Counted from the first letter of the stretch, positions 8,789 through 15,114 are shown. The stretch: DNA of 46,355 bases from Oscillospiraceae bacterium (GCA_015066465.1 SVOI01000013.1:1-46355), one strand, 5' to 3'. Made by a program: numbers and translations. The notes: generated by a model not told the origin, from the letters alone.

Positions 8789-8891
8789 TATTCATCATTC
8801 ATCAGCGAAAGCGATTTCATTATTCATTATTCATTGAAAATCCGTTCTTCACAAAAGAATAATGAATGATGAATATTGAAGAATGAATAAT
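8789..8891. repeat. Inverted heptamer-repeat element, unit ATTCATT/ATTCATC
   Basis: ATTCATC is repeated twice at 8790-8803, and ATTATTC/ATTCATT units lie at 8819-8835. The opposite arm (8858-8891) carries AATGAATGATGAAT units that are their reverse complement. A GCGAAAGCG motif lies between the arms, resembling the GCGAAGC of the element near 3281. Confidence 0.75.
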
Positions 8892-8899
8892 ACAAAACA

Positions 8900-8930
8900 A
8901 AAATCCGTTCCCTTGTGAGAACGGATTTTT
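8900..8930 (-). terminator. Original tRNA-Arg terminator, now separated from the intact gene
   Basis: AAAATCCGTTC pairs with GAACGGATTTT immediately beyond the CCA end of the tRNA-Arg fragment. It was presumably the terminator of the tRNA gene before the island inserted. Confidence 0.7.
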
Positions 8931-8934
8931 GTTT

Positions 8935-8979
8935 TGGCGCGCTGGAAGGGACTCGAACCCCTGACCTACTGGTTCGTAG
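8935..8979 (-). repeat. Partial tRNA-Arg (3' half), attachment-site repeat
   Basis: These 45 bp are identical to 14202-14246 and cover the tRNA from the anticodon loop to the encoded CCA. Identity stops exactly in the anticodon loop on one side and at CCA on the other. This is the signature of integration by a tyrosine recombinase into a tRNA gene; no such recombinase gene remains in the window. Confidence 0.9.
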
Positions 8980-9103
8980 GCGCCACCAAAACTTACCAAC
9001 CATTCCATACCACAACATATAGTGGTTTTTATTCCGGTTACAAATACTATTCCACAACAATATTTCCAATAATTCCAAATGTTCCAAGTCTCTGTGTGGG
9101 ATG

Positions 9104-9118
9104 ATTTGTGGTCAAAAC
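9104..9118 (+). repeat. Short direct repeat near island left end
   Basis: ATTTGTGGTCAAAAC is identical to 14122-14136 near the other island end; both are preceded by GTGGG. They could be recombinase arm-type sites or the relic of an integrase 3' end; inference only. Confidence 0.5.
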
Positions 9119-9257
9119 CTCATCGAAATTTAAGATTTTTTTGAAAGGTGTTTTATACCTCTTTTCAAATGAACTTTCACACCTTTTCTTATTGGGATTT
9201 TAACATGAATTCACCCATAAGTCAACAAAAAAACTAACCACCCAATTCGCAGCTTTA

Positions 9258-9290
9258 GGTGTAAAAATTTATACGCAAACAAAGAAAAGG
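9258..9290 (+). repeat. Island motif, copy A
   Basis: One of three same-strand copies with consensus near GGTGTAAAAATTT(T)ATACGC, 0-3 nt, then AAACAAAGAA. The front half is an imperfect palindrome, GTA.AAATTT.TAC. Copies B and C are at 10308-10344 and 13918-13950. Confidence 0.65.
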
Positions 9291-9367
9291 AGCAGAGAAA
9301 TGCTCCTAAAAGTTTGTAATGTTGTTTAATAAAGAATTCGACAAATTGGAATTTAGCCAACAAATGG

Positions 9368-9970
9368 TTAATACGTAAAATTCCTTTTTCGGTCACACTG
9401 ATATTTGAACACATCCAAAAAATCAAAATCCTCTGGAGTAAAACTCTTGTCCTCAGTATTGAATTCCATAAACAATCGTTTTAGGTTTTTACAATTTCTT
9501 AATGGAGCAATTGTTTTTACAGTATATTTATTAAATGTGGAGCTGAATAAAAGAAGTTCTTCGAGGTTTGGCGCAAATTGTAACGGTTCAAGGTTATAAA
9601 TCAGCTTCTTGCTTTCAGAAATCATGACACCCCGCAAATTCTCATTTTCGCTCATATTCCACAAGGAATTTGCTCGCATATCCCAAAACAGCAAATACTT
9701 CACTTTCTTCAATTTAGAGAGTGAAGACAAATCTTTGATTTTTGTGTTGCCAAAGAAATAAATGGATTCGTAATTATCGCCGTATTTGTCGATAAAATAG
9801 TCAAACTCTTTCTGTGTCAAATTACAAACTTCAACGGCAGTCACACCAAGATGGTATTTCATTTCTTCGTCAACATCTGGTAATGCCACAGATGGCGTCT
9901 GTGAGAAAGAAATAATCTGGTTGGATTCGTATGCCATGCCCGAATATTTGTGCAATTCAAATTCACTCAT
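9368..9970 (-). CDS. Leucine-rich-repeat protein, possibly truncated at the C-terminus
   Basis: This 200-residue protein has no signal peptide. From about residue 80 on, short repeats with spaced leucines are visible (IKDLSSLSKLKKVKYLLF, then NLEPLQFAPNLEELLLF, then IAPLRNCKNLKRLFMEF), the pattern of a small LRR solenoid used for protein binding. No catalytic domain is seen. Relatives I recall are somewhat longer, and this one ends abruptly after the last repeat in a cysteine- and arginine-containing tail, so it may be cut short. It lies alone on the minus strand between motif copies A and B. A regulatory or immunity role is possible but not shown. Confidence 0.6.
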   Translation of the reverse strand: MSEFELHKYSGMAYESNQIISFSQTPSVALPDVDEEMKYHLGVTAVEVCNLTQKEFDYFIDKYGDNYESIYFFGNTKIKDLSSLSKLKKVKYLLFWDMRANSLWNMSENENLRGVMISESKKLIYNLEPLQFAPNLEELLLFSSTFNKYTVKTIAPLRNCKNLKRLFMEFNTEDKSFTPEDFDFLDVFKYQCDRKRNFTY

Positions 9971-10307
9971 ACCATTTTATCCTTCCTTTAATCAAATTCA
10001 AGTTTGTCGAGTTGATTATAACACAAAACATTGTAAGCAACAACAAATTTTATTTTTTCGATTCGGTTTCGTCTTAATTTATTTTCTTTTAGGTTGGATT
10101 TTTTCTGAACTTTGGATTTGATTTTGAAATTTCTTGTGAGAGTTTTGGTTTGGTTTTGAGATTTTAATTTCAGTTTGCGATTAGAAATTGATTTAGTTTT
10201 GAAAATTTTGTTTCTGTTTGTGGTTGAGTTTTGGTTTGAATTTTAAAATTTTTTCTGATTTTGGTTTGGTTTTCGTTAGAAAATCGGTTAAAATTTTTCG
10301 TGTTCAG

Positions 10308-10344
10308 GGTGAAAAATTTTTGTACGCATGAAACAAAGAAAAGG
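10308..10344 (+). repeat. Island motif, copy B
   Basis: GGTGAAAAATTTTTGTACGC, three bases, then AAACAAAGAAAAGG. It shares the AAAAATTT, TACGC and AAACAAAGAA blocks with copies A and C and lies between the LRR gene and the five-gene operon. Confidence 0.6.
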
Positions 10345-10840
10345 GATTTTGAATTTCGTTTGAAAATTTCTTCTGAAAGTTTACCAACAAAGAAGAAAAA
10401 AGTTTGAAAAGTTTTATCGGCAGCTGAGAAAAAAATCTGCGAGTTGAAGTAAAAAAGTTAGTCAGGAAAATAAAAAAGTTATCAAAAAGCAAAAAGAAAA
10501 TGTAACCGAGAGTGAACAAAAAATTTTATTTAATGACACCTGTTCGCCCAGATTTGAGCGAGTGAATTGAAAATAGAATATAGACCAGGATAGGAGAAAA
10601 AGACGAAATTTGGCACGAATTTGGGCAAATATACGAAAGCAGATGTTTGTCATAATGTGGTGGTATTTCGAGCTGATTCAGATGTATTTCGCAACGGATT
10701 TATAGGCAGGAATAAGAAAAGTCTTTGCTAAAGCGACTTTTCCAAAAACATCAGGCGGCGGTGCCACCTGTTTAAAGGGGTTTGACGATTTCAGATGGTT
10801 CGTAACCTTAAATCACCCTTTACTTTGCTAAAATGAAAAA

Positions 10841-10873
10841 ATAGGCTTGATTGTAAGAAAATCAAGCCTTATT
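10841..10873. terminator. Hairpin, probable terminator
   Basis: AGGCTTGATT pairs with AATCAAGCCT, flanked by A-rich and T-rich runs. No intact gene lies directly upstream, which suggests it once served a gene now lost. Confidence 0.6.
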
Positions 10874-10930
10874 TAGGTCTTTGCTGGAGGATGTTTGGGA
10901 AAATTGTTGAAAATAACAACAAACACAGTA

Positions 10931-10964
10931 AATCCTCGTACTTGAAGATGTAAGTACGAGGATT
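10931..10964. terminator. Perfect 13-bp hairpin upstream of the GNAT operon
   Basis: AATCCTCGTACTT pairs exactly with AAGTACGAGGATT across an 8-nt loop. It lies just before the promoter at 10975, insulating the operon from upstream transcription. Confidence 0.65.
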
Positions 10965-10974
10965 TGTGTTCTAG

Positions 10975-11004
10975 TTGATTTGTTTGGTGAGATTGTGATA
11001 TAAT
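10975..11004 (+). promoter_or_regulatory. Promoter of the island operon
   Basis: TTGATT, an 18-bp spacer and TATAAT preceded by TG (extended -10), 36 bp before the GTG start of the first gene. Confidence 0.75.
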
Positions 11005-11040
11005 TGTTTTAACAAATACGAGTTTAAAGGAGTTAATCAA

Positions 11041-11544
11041 GTGGTACTAAGATTAAGACCTTACAATATAAATGATGCAGATAAAATACTTTCTTGGAGT
11101 AAAGACGAAAGAAGTTTTTATAAATGGTCAGCAGGTGTTATGGGTGAGTATCCTATAACTAAAGAGCAGTTTGGTTTTGTTAATAATCTTATGGCTTTTA
11201 CTGCTATTGATGATAATGAGATAGTTGGATTTTTTACAATGAGAAGACCATCAGAAAATTTTGATGAGTTGAGATTTGGATTTGTTATTGTTGACCCCAA
11301 AAAGCGTGGCAAGGGATATGGAAAAGCAATGCTTAAATTGGGACTAAAGTTTGCATTTGAAATTTATGGTGCAAAAAAAGTTTCTTTAGGGGTTTTTGAA
11401 AACAATGAATCTGCCTATCGCTGTTACAAAGCAGTTGGTTTTAAAGATGTTGTTTTGGAAAAGACTGAAACTTATACCGTACTTGATGAAGAGTGGAAAT
11501 GTTTTGAGTTGGAAATGGATTTAGTAAACTATAAATTGGTTTAA
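11041..11544 (+). CDS. GNAT family N-acetyltransferase (RimL-like)
   Basis: A protein of 167 residues with the GNAT fold that transfers acetyl from acetyl-CoA to an amine. It begins LRLRPYNINDADKIL, typical of RimJ/RimL-like members. The acetyl-CoA pyrophosphate loop is KKRGKGYGKA (87-96), followed by motif B NNESAYRCYKAVGFK. The GTG start is supported by AAAGGAGT 7 bp upstream. It is the first gene of a five-gene operon of small modifying enzymes in the tRNA-Arg island. The substrate (protein N-terminus, antibiotic, metabolite) is unknown. Confidence 0.85.
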   Translation: MVLRLRPYNINDADKILSWSKDERSFYKWSAGVMGEYPITKEQFGFVNNLMAFTAIDDNEIVGFFTMRRPSENFDELRFGFVIVDPKKRGKGYGKAMLKLGLKFAFEIYGAKKVSLGVFENNESAYRCYKAVGFKDVVLEKTETYTVLDEEWKCFELEMDLVNYKLV

Positions 11545-11561
11545 AATTAGGGTGAGATAAT

Positions 11562-12350
11562 ATGAAAACAGATATATTAAAACAAAACGAAAACAGTTGG
11601 AATGCATTGGCAGATGATTTCTTTGGTGTAACTGCTTTGCCTGTACTTGGTTGTTCAATTCCAACAGAAGACGAATTACACCTTTTTCCCGACCTTAATG
11701 GTAAGGCAGTTTTTGAAATGGGTTGTGGTAGTGGTCATTCTTTGAAATGGTGTGCCGAACATGGAGCAACAGAACTTTATGGTCTTGATATTTCTGAACA
11801 GCAACTCAATAACGCAAAAAGATTTCTTAATGAAAATGGATATTCTTGTACCCTTTTCCATCAACCAATGGAAGATGATACCAATATACCAAAAAATTAC
11901 TTTGATGTTGTTTATTCTATATATGCTATTGGTTGGACTACTGATTTAAAAAAGACAATTAACAATGCAGCTTCCTATTTAAAGCAAGGTGGAACTTACA
12001 TTTTCTCTTGGGACCATCCTCTTTTACATTGTGTTGATTTAGAAAGTATAGCAATTTCAGGTGGTAATAGAACAACCAAAACAGAAGAACGAATTATTTT
12101 CAGTGGCAATTATCTTGAGGAAGATTATTATACTTTTGACAAAAACGGTAATTGTTTGACATTGCAAAATCGTAAATTATCAACATACATTAACGCTCTT
12201 GCAGAAGCTGGTTTTGCAGTAGAAAAAGTTGTGGAAGAAACGAGTTCAAAGGTTTTAGAAAAAACTGCAGAATTCTCATCAGGTTATTATGCAGATTTTA
12301 AAGCGAAACATTTTCCTCTTTCTATTGTGATTAAGGCAAGAAAACTTTGA
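11562..12350 (+). CDS. Class I SAM-dependent methyltransferase
   Basis: A 262-residue methyltransferase. The SAM-binding motif I is KAVFEMGCGSGHSLKWC near residues 48-64, followed by the acidic motif II region LYGLDISEQQL. The motif IV/post-I region FDVVYSIYAIGW and the late motif GGTYIFSWDHPLL are also visible. It resembles the broad Methyltransf_11/25 group with small-molecule substrates. It lies 17 bp after the GNAT with GGGTGAGA before the start. A nucleosidase-like gene that could recycle SAH ends the same operon, which is suggestive only. Confidence 0.85.
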   Translation: MKTDILKQNENSWNALADDFFGVTALPVLGCSIPTEDELHLFPDLNGKAVFEMGCGSGHSLKWCAEHGATELYGLDISEQQLNNAKRFLNENGYSCTLFHQPMEDDTNIPKNYFDVVYSIYAIGWTTDLKKTINNAASYLKQGGTYIFSWDHPLLHCVDLESIAISGGNRTTKTEERIIFSGNYLEEDYYTFDKNGNCLTLQNRKLSTYINALAEAGFAVEKVVEETSSKVLEKTAEFSSGYYADFKAKHFPLSIVIKARKL

Positions 12351-12366
12351 TTTTTGAGGTATGAGT

Positions 12367-12804
12367 ATGTTTGTACTTGAACAAGTGCGCAATGAAAATC
12401 TCTTGTATTATAGCGGATACGAAGAAGCCTTTGATACTGACCTAAAACAATATCAATCAAGAATTTATCCGACAAAAGATGCTCAATGTTTTCGTTGGTA
12501 TCATATTAAGACTGATGATAAATATATCGGTGCTATATGGTTAGAGAAAACTTCAACTGATGATTTCGCAGTTCTTGGAATATTCATTGCTGATAAAGAT
12601 TACAGAAATAAAGGCATTGGTGCAAGAGTAATTGAGGAAATAATAAAAAATGATTTGCCACATATGCACACTAATAAAATACTCCTTCGTGTTCGTACAG
12701 AAAACGAAAGAGCAATTAAATGTTATAACAAAGTGGGTTTTATAGAAACCCAAAGATACGAAAAAGATGGATTGAATGTAATTGAAATGATATACGAGGC
12801 TTAA
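12367..12804 (+). CDS. GNAT family N-acetyltransferase
   Basis: About 145 residues with a GNAT C-terminal half: LGIFIADKDYRNKGIGARVIEEI forms strand 4 and the acetyl-CoA loop, and ENERAIKCYNKVGFIETQRYE the motif B helix-strand. The second of two nearby ATG codons is preferred because GAGGT lies only directly against the first. The N-terminal part is unusual, beginning FVLEQVRNENLLYYSGYEEAF. It is the third gene of the island operon, 2 bp before the next. Confidence 0.82.
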   Translation: MFVLEQVRNENLLYYSGYEEAFDTDLKQYQSRIYPTKDAQCFRWYHIKTDDKYIGAIWLEKTSTDDFAVLGIFIADKDYRNKGIGARVIEEIIKNDLPHMHTNKILLRVRTENERAIKCYNKVGFIETQRYEKDGLNVIEMIYEA

Positions 12805-12806
12805 CT

Positions 12807-13232
12807 ATGATTTACAGAAAATATGAAAGCAGAGATGTTTCTGCTATACGAGATATACTTGAAAATGATTTAGGTTATAACTGTGAGCTTGAGAGTTTGA
12901 AAAATCGTGTGGATGAAATGATGAAACGTGGAAACTATCAAATTTTTGTTGCCTGTGACGGTAACAAGGTTATTGGCTACATAGGGTGTGTTAATTACCT
13001 TGCATTTGAATTAGAAAACGAAGGTATGAAAATTATTGCTCTTGCAGTTTCAAAAGAATATCGTAGAAAAGGTATTGGTACTCAGTTGCTTAAAACTGCT
13101 GAACAATGGGCAAAAGAAAATAATATAGAAGTTGTGCTTCTAAATAGTGGTTTGCCACGAGAAGATGCACACACATTCTATGAATCACAGGGCTATTTCA
13201 AAAAAAGTTATGGTTTTATTAAAAGGATGTAG
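12807..13232 (+). CDS. GNAT family N-acetyltransferase
   Basis: A compact 141-residue GNAT. The order is MIYRKYESRDVSAIRDIL (strand 1 and helix 1), IFVACDGNKVIGYIGCV (strands 2-3), LAVSKEYRRKGIGTQLL (strand 4 with the acetyl-CoA loop) and LPREDAHTFYESQGYFK (motif B). Its start lies 2 bp beyond the stop of the preceding GNAT, so translation is probably coupled. It shares little sequence with the two other GNATs of the operon, so these are separately acquired enzymes rather than a tandem duplication. Confidence 0.87.
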   Translation: MIYRKYESRDVSAIRDILENDLGYNCELESLKNRVDEMMKRGNYQIFVACDGNKVIGYIGCVNYLAFELENEGMKIIALAVSKEYRRKGIGTQLLKTAEQWAKENNIEVVLLNSGLPREDAHTFYESQGYFKKSYGFIKRM

Positions 13233-13238
13233 TGTATT

Positions 13239-13919
13239 ATGACAGGTATAAGCATAGCAGCTAAAAGAGAGTGGAATACTGTTTTAGATAAATTTCAAAT
13301 AAATATAGACGAATGCACCAAATATCCATTTGGTGAGTATTTTACTACTGAGATAAATGGCGAAAACGTTATTTTTTATAGATGTGGTGTTAGAAAAGTG
13401 AATTGTTCTGCGGCTACCCAATATATGATAGACCATTTTGATTTGAAGAAGATAATAGTTGTTGGAACATGTGCTGGAATAGATGATAAATTTAAACCTT
13501 TAGATATATTTATTCCAAATAAAGCAGTGCAATATGATTGTACTGTAAAAGAGCAAGAACCTTTGATTAAGGATTCTTTCACAGTAAACTTCAATTTGGG
13601 TTCATTAGATTTTAATGTATTGACTGGTACAATAGGAACTGCCGACAAAGCTGTTGTTATGTGGGAAGATTATTTAGAATTAAAAGAAAACAATATAACC
13701 ATTGCAGATACAGAATCAGCAGCAATAGCTTATATTTGTAAAGCAAATAATATTGAATGTATCATAATTAAGGGTATATCTGATTTTCCAACTAATGAAC
13801 AAGAAAATTTAAATGGAGAACAATTGAATTCGTTTATAACAAACATTCCAATAATAATGAATAAAATTGTTGATGGATATTTACCATTGGTTTTAAAATC
13901 GTCTGTAAAGTATAACTGA
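13239..13919 (+). CDS. MTA/SAH nucleosidase-like protein (PNP/UDP phosphorylase family)
   Basis: A 226-residue member of the purine nucleoside phosphorylase/MTA-SAH nucleosidase fold. Residues around 69-82 (IIVVGTCAGIDDKF) match the conserved glycine-rich nucleoside/phosphate loop. IADTESAAIAYICK near 155-168 matches the family's ME(S/G) ribose-binding motif, here with T-E in place of M-E. KGISD near 179-183 contains the catalytic aspartate. The N-terminus is shorter and more divergent than true MtnN, so substrate is uncertain. It is the last gene of the island operon, directly followed by motif copy C. Confidence 0.72.
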   Translation: MTGISIAAKREWNTVLDKFQINIDECTKYPFGEYFTTEINGENVIFYRCGVRKVNCSAATQYMIDHFDLKKIIVVGTCAGIDDKFKPLDIFIPNKAVQYDCTVKEQEPLIKDSFTVNFNLGSLDFNVLTGTIGTADKAVVMWEDYLELKENNITIADTESAAIAYICKANNIECIIIKGISDFPTNEQENLNGEQLNSFITNIPIIMNKIVDGYLPLVLKSSVKYN

Positions 13920-13950
13920 TGTAAAAATTTTATACGCCTAAAACAAAGAA
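13918..13950 (+). repeat. Island motif, copy C
   Basis: GATGTAAAAATTTTATACGC, four bases, then AAACAAAGAA, starting at the stop codon of the nucleosidase-like gene. It is followed by a 35-nt hairpin, ACAGGTG...CACCTGT (13953-13987). Confidence 0.65.
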
Positions 13951-14121
13951 TAACAGGTGACTTGAATCATAGATTCGAGCCACCTGTGAATTTATTTTAT
14001 GCCATTTTTTAGAGCTTTTTTAGCATCTTTTCCAATTGGTTTTTGAACAAGGTTTTAAGCACGAAATTCGCCCTGGAAAATAGAAAGAAAAAATATCTGT
14101 AAAATTTCTATAAGTGGGCAA

Positions 14122-14136
14122 ATTTGTGGTCAAAAC
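14122..14136 (+). repeat. Short direct repeat near island right end
   Basis: ATTTGTGGTCAAAAC, identical to 9104-9118. Together they bracket the cargo in direct orientation just inside the tRNA repeats. Confidence 0.5.
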
Positions 14137-14164
14137 GCTTAAATTACGATTTCAGAAAAAAGTA

Positions 14165-14198
14165 AAAACCGCTGAAACCCAATGGTATCAACGGTTTT
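14165..14198 (-). terminator. Replacement terminator for tRNA-Arg carried by the island
   Basis: AAAACCG pairs with CGGTTTT immediately downstream of the tRNA-Arg CCA end in the direction of transcription. Confidence 0.6.
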
Positions 14199-14201
14199 CG
14201 A

Positions 14202-14278
14202 TGGCGCGCTGGAAGGGACTCGAACCCCTGACCTACTGGTTCGTAGCCAGTCACTCTATCCAACTGAGCTACCAGCGC
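14202..14278 (-). tRNA. tRNA-Arg (anticodon ACG)
   Basis: A 77-nt gene including encoded CCA. The acceptor GCGCTGG pairs with CCAGCGC. The anticodon loop is CTACGAA between CTGG and CCAG, and the T-arm is GGGGTTCGAGTCCC. It is the second gene of a leftward Gly-Arg unit and the target of the island; the 3' 45 bp are duplicated at 8935-8979. Confidence 0.97.
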
Positions 14279-14282
14279 AAAA

Positions 14283-14358
14283 TGGAGCGGATGACGAGGC
14301 TCGAACTCGCTACCTCCACCTTGGCAAGGTGGCGCTCTACCAGATGAGCTACATCCGC
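14283..14358 (-). tRNA. tRNA-Gly (anticodon GCC)
   Basis: A 76-nt gene with encoded CCA. The acceptor GCGGATG pairs with CATCCGC, and the anticodon loop TTGCCAA lies between CCACC and GGTGG. It is transcribed first in the Gly-Arg unit, 4 bp before tRNA-Arg. Confidence 0.97.
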
Positions 14359-14371
14359 AAATGCAAGGCAT

Positions 14372-14400
14372 ATTATACATATAAAATAAAGGCTTGTCAA
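14372..14400 (-). promoter_or_regulatory. Promoter of the tRNA-Gly/Arg unit
   Basis: On the minus strand TTGACA, exactly 17 bp, TATAAT: full consensus, with the tRNA starting 14 nt downstream of the -10. Confidence 0.92.
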
Positions 14401-14460
14401 GTGGTTTTTCTTTAAAAATGAAAAAAGTTTTAGTTTTTGAAAAATTTTTCAAAAAAACTA

Positions 14461-14489
14461 TTGACAAATACACTCTTTCACGATATAAT
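14461..14489 (+). promoter_or_regulatory. Promoter of the tRNA-Met/Glu unit
   Basis: TTGACA, exactly 17 bp, TATAAT. It is divergent from the Gly/Arg promoter, about 60 bp away. Confidence 0.92.
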
Positions 14490-14553
14490 CACTATGCTCA
14501 ATTGAGAGCGACACCACTCTTTCAGCGGGTGAGTTTGTTGTTTTCATATATAT

Positions 14554-14630
14554 GGCGGAATAGCTCAGTTGGCTAGAGCGTCCGGTTCATACCCGGCAGG
14601 TCGTAGGTTCAAGTCCCACTTCCGCTACCA
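14554..14630 (+). tRNA. tRNA-Met (anticodon CAT)
   Basis: 77 nt with encoded CCA. The acceptor GGCGGAA pairs with TTCCGCT (one G-T pair), the anticodon loop is TTCATAC, and the T-arm has GGTTCAAGTCC. It is probably the elongator; a lysidine-modified tRNA-Ile(CAT) cannot be excluded without family alignment. Confidence 0.9.
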
Positions 14631-14689
14631 AGTCAACTTTCTTACCTGCTGGAGTGTTAAATATAGAAGAACTAAGTTCTTCACGATAT

Positions 14690-14764
14690 GGCCCGGTGGT
14701 CAAGCGGTTAAGACACCGCCCTTTCACGGCGGTAACACGAGTTCGATTCTCGTCCGGGTCACCA
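14690..14764 (+). tRNA. tRNA-Glu (anticodon TTC)
   Basis: 75 nt with encoded CCA. The acceptor GGCCCGG pairs with CCGGGTC, the anticodon loop CTTTCAC lies between CCGCC and GGCGG, and the T-arm has GTTCGATTC. Its last 21 nt recur at 14929-14949. Confidence 0.96.
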
Positions 14765-14835
14765 CAAAGCACTTGCAATAAGCGAGTGCTTTTTTCTTTG
14801 TATTTTTTGGTTTTCCAATCACAGAGAATCGAACT
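14744..14835 (+). repeat. Direct repeat, copy 1 (tRNA-Glu 3' end plus terminator)
   Basis: 92 bp covering the tRNA-Glu 3' end, its terminator and downstream sequence, nearly identical to 14929-15021. The stretch ends in GAGAATCGAAC, the reverse complement of the tRNA-Glu T-arm. Confidence 0.85.
14767..14795 (+). terminator. Terminator of the tRNA-Met/Glu unit
   Basis: AAGCACT pairs with AGTGCTT and is followed by TTTTT, 2 nt after the tRNA-Glu CCA. The same hairpin recurs 185 bp downstream. Confidence 0.88.
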
Positions 14836-14928
14836 CTATCGTCCATCTTTCGGCGGTTCGCCATAGGCGGAGCCGAAAGGGACTTACAATAGGATATTTG
14901 CGCAGCAAATCGTCAAGGCTTGCCTTGA
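14836..14928. repeat. 93-bp hairpin cluster between the tRNA-Glu repeats
   Basis: Three consecutive palindromes: CTTTCGGC...GCCGAAAG, ATTTGCGCAGCAAAT, and CGTCAAGGCTTGCCTTGACG (8-bp perfect stem). This resembles a REP/BIME-like mosaic; I know of no named family for it. Confidence 0.6.
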
Positions 14929-15021
14929 CGATTCTCGTCCGGGTCACCACAAAGCACTTGCAATAAGCGAGTGCTTTTTTCTTTGTATTTTTTTGATTTT
15001 CCAATCACAGAGAATCGAACT
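14929..15021 (+). repeat. Direct repeat, copy 2 (tRNA-Glu 3' fragment plus terminator)
   Basis: Begins with 21 nt of the tRNA-Glu 3' end including CCA and repeats the terminator. It is either the scar of an element at tRNA-Glu or a tandem duplication. Confidence 0.85.
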
Positions 15022-15078
15022 TTCACTTGATGTGCAAGCATCAAATTTCACAATGTCAAAAACATTTCACTAAAAACC

Positions 15079-15114
15079 AACGGACAACTCTCTTTTTATG
15101 AGAATTGTCCGTTT
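15079..15114 (-). terminator. Terminator of the dcd/GNAT/phosphoesterase unit (end of right arm)
   Basis: AACGGACAA...TTGTCCGTT with a T-run on the minus strand. The sequence CAATTCTCA...GAGAGTTGTCCGTT is shared with the left-arm phosphoesterase terminator. Confidence 0.85.

Larger units (their letters stand above)
8980..9367. other. Island left end, no gene found
   Basis: AT-rich, non-coding as far as I can see. It contains a 15-bp repeat (9104-9118), copy A of the 34-bp island motif (9258-9290) and a small hairpin AGGAGC...GCTCCT (9289-9306). The open frame that crosses the partial tRNA is an artefact of reading through tRNA sequence. Confidence 0.5.
9971..11040. other. Kilobase of low-complexity DNA with no convincing gene
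   Basis: About 10070-10300 is rich in T and G on the plus strand, with recurring TTTTGGTTTG. About 10310-10520 switches to A/G-rich. Motif copy B sits at the switch. At 10660-10830 both strands show short, start-less coding-like frames (about 40 codons) that I cannot assign, perhaps a gene relic. Two hairpins at 10841-10873 and 10931-10964 precede a promoter for the following operon. Confidence 0.5.
13920..14201. other. Island right end, no gene found
   Basis: Contains motif C, the adjoining hairpin and the second copy of the 15-bp repeat (14122-14136). A short minus-strand coding-like tail near 14000-14055 reads NLVQKPIGKDAKKALKNGIK before a stop and has no start, so it may be a gene remnant. 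Confidence 0.45.
8980..14246. mobile_element. Genomic island integrated at tRNA-Arg, no integrase
   Basis: The island lies between the partial tRNA at 8935 and the intact tRNA-Arg at 14202-14278, in direct orientation. Cargo is an LRR protein, three GNAT acetyltransferases, a methyltransferase and an MTA/SAH-nucleosidase-like protein, with about 1 kb of apparently non-coding DNA. None of the cargo looks like integrase, relaxase or replication genes, so it is either a decayed element or one mobilised in trans. A replacement tRNA terminator lies just inside the right boundary. Confidence 0.8.

Noticed and set aside
8820-9087. Open frames on the minus strand across 8820-9087, and others across the tRNAs at 14114-14866
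   Set aside because: They read through tRNA or tRNA-fragment sequence and have no ribosome binding site; the tRNA structures explain them.
9211-9426. 71-codon minus-strand frame overlapping the LRR gene end
   Set aside because: Hydrophobic by AT-rich composition, lies in another frame over a better gene, and has no ribosome binding site.
10304-10653. Two minus-strand frames of 60-70 codons rich in Phe and Leu
   Set aside because: Composition reflects A/G-rich DNA on the plus strand; there is no domain pattern and no start signal.
14836-14928. A degenerate tRNA-Ser-like gene in the hairpin cluster
   Set aside because: GAGAATCGAAC resembles a reverse-strand T-arm, but no acceptor or anticodon arm can be folded; hairpins explain the sequence.
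8784-15078. Spacer as replication terminus with a dif site, since genes on both sides point inward
   Set aside because: No dif-like 28-bp sequence was found, and the inward pattern follows from the inverted duplication itself; a GC-skew plot would be needed.
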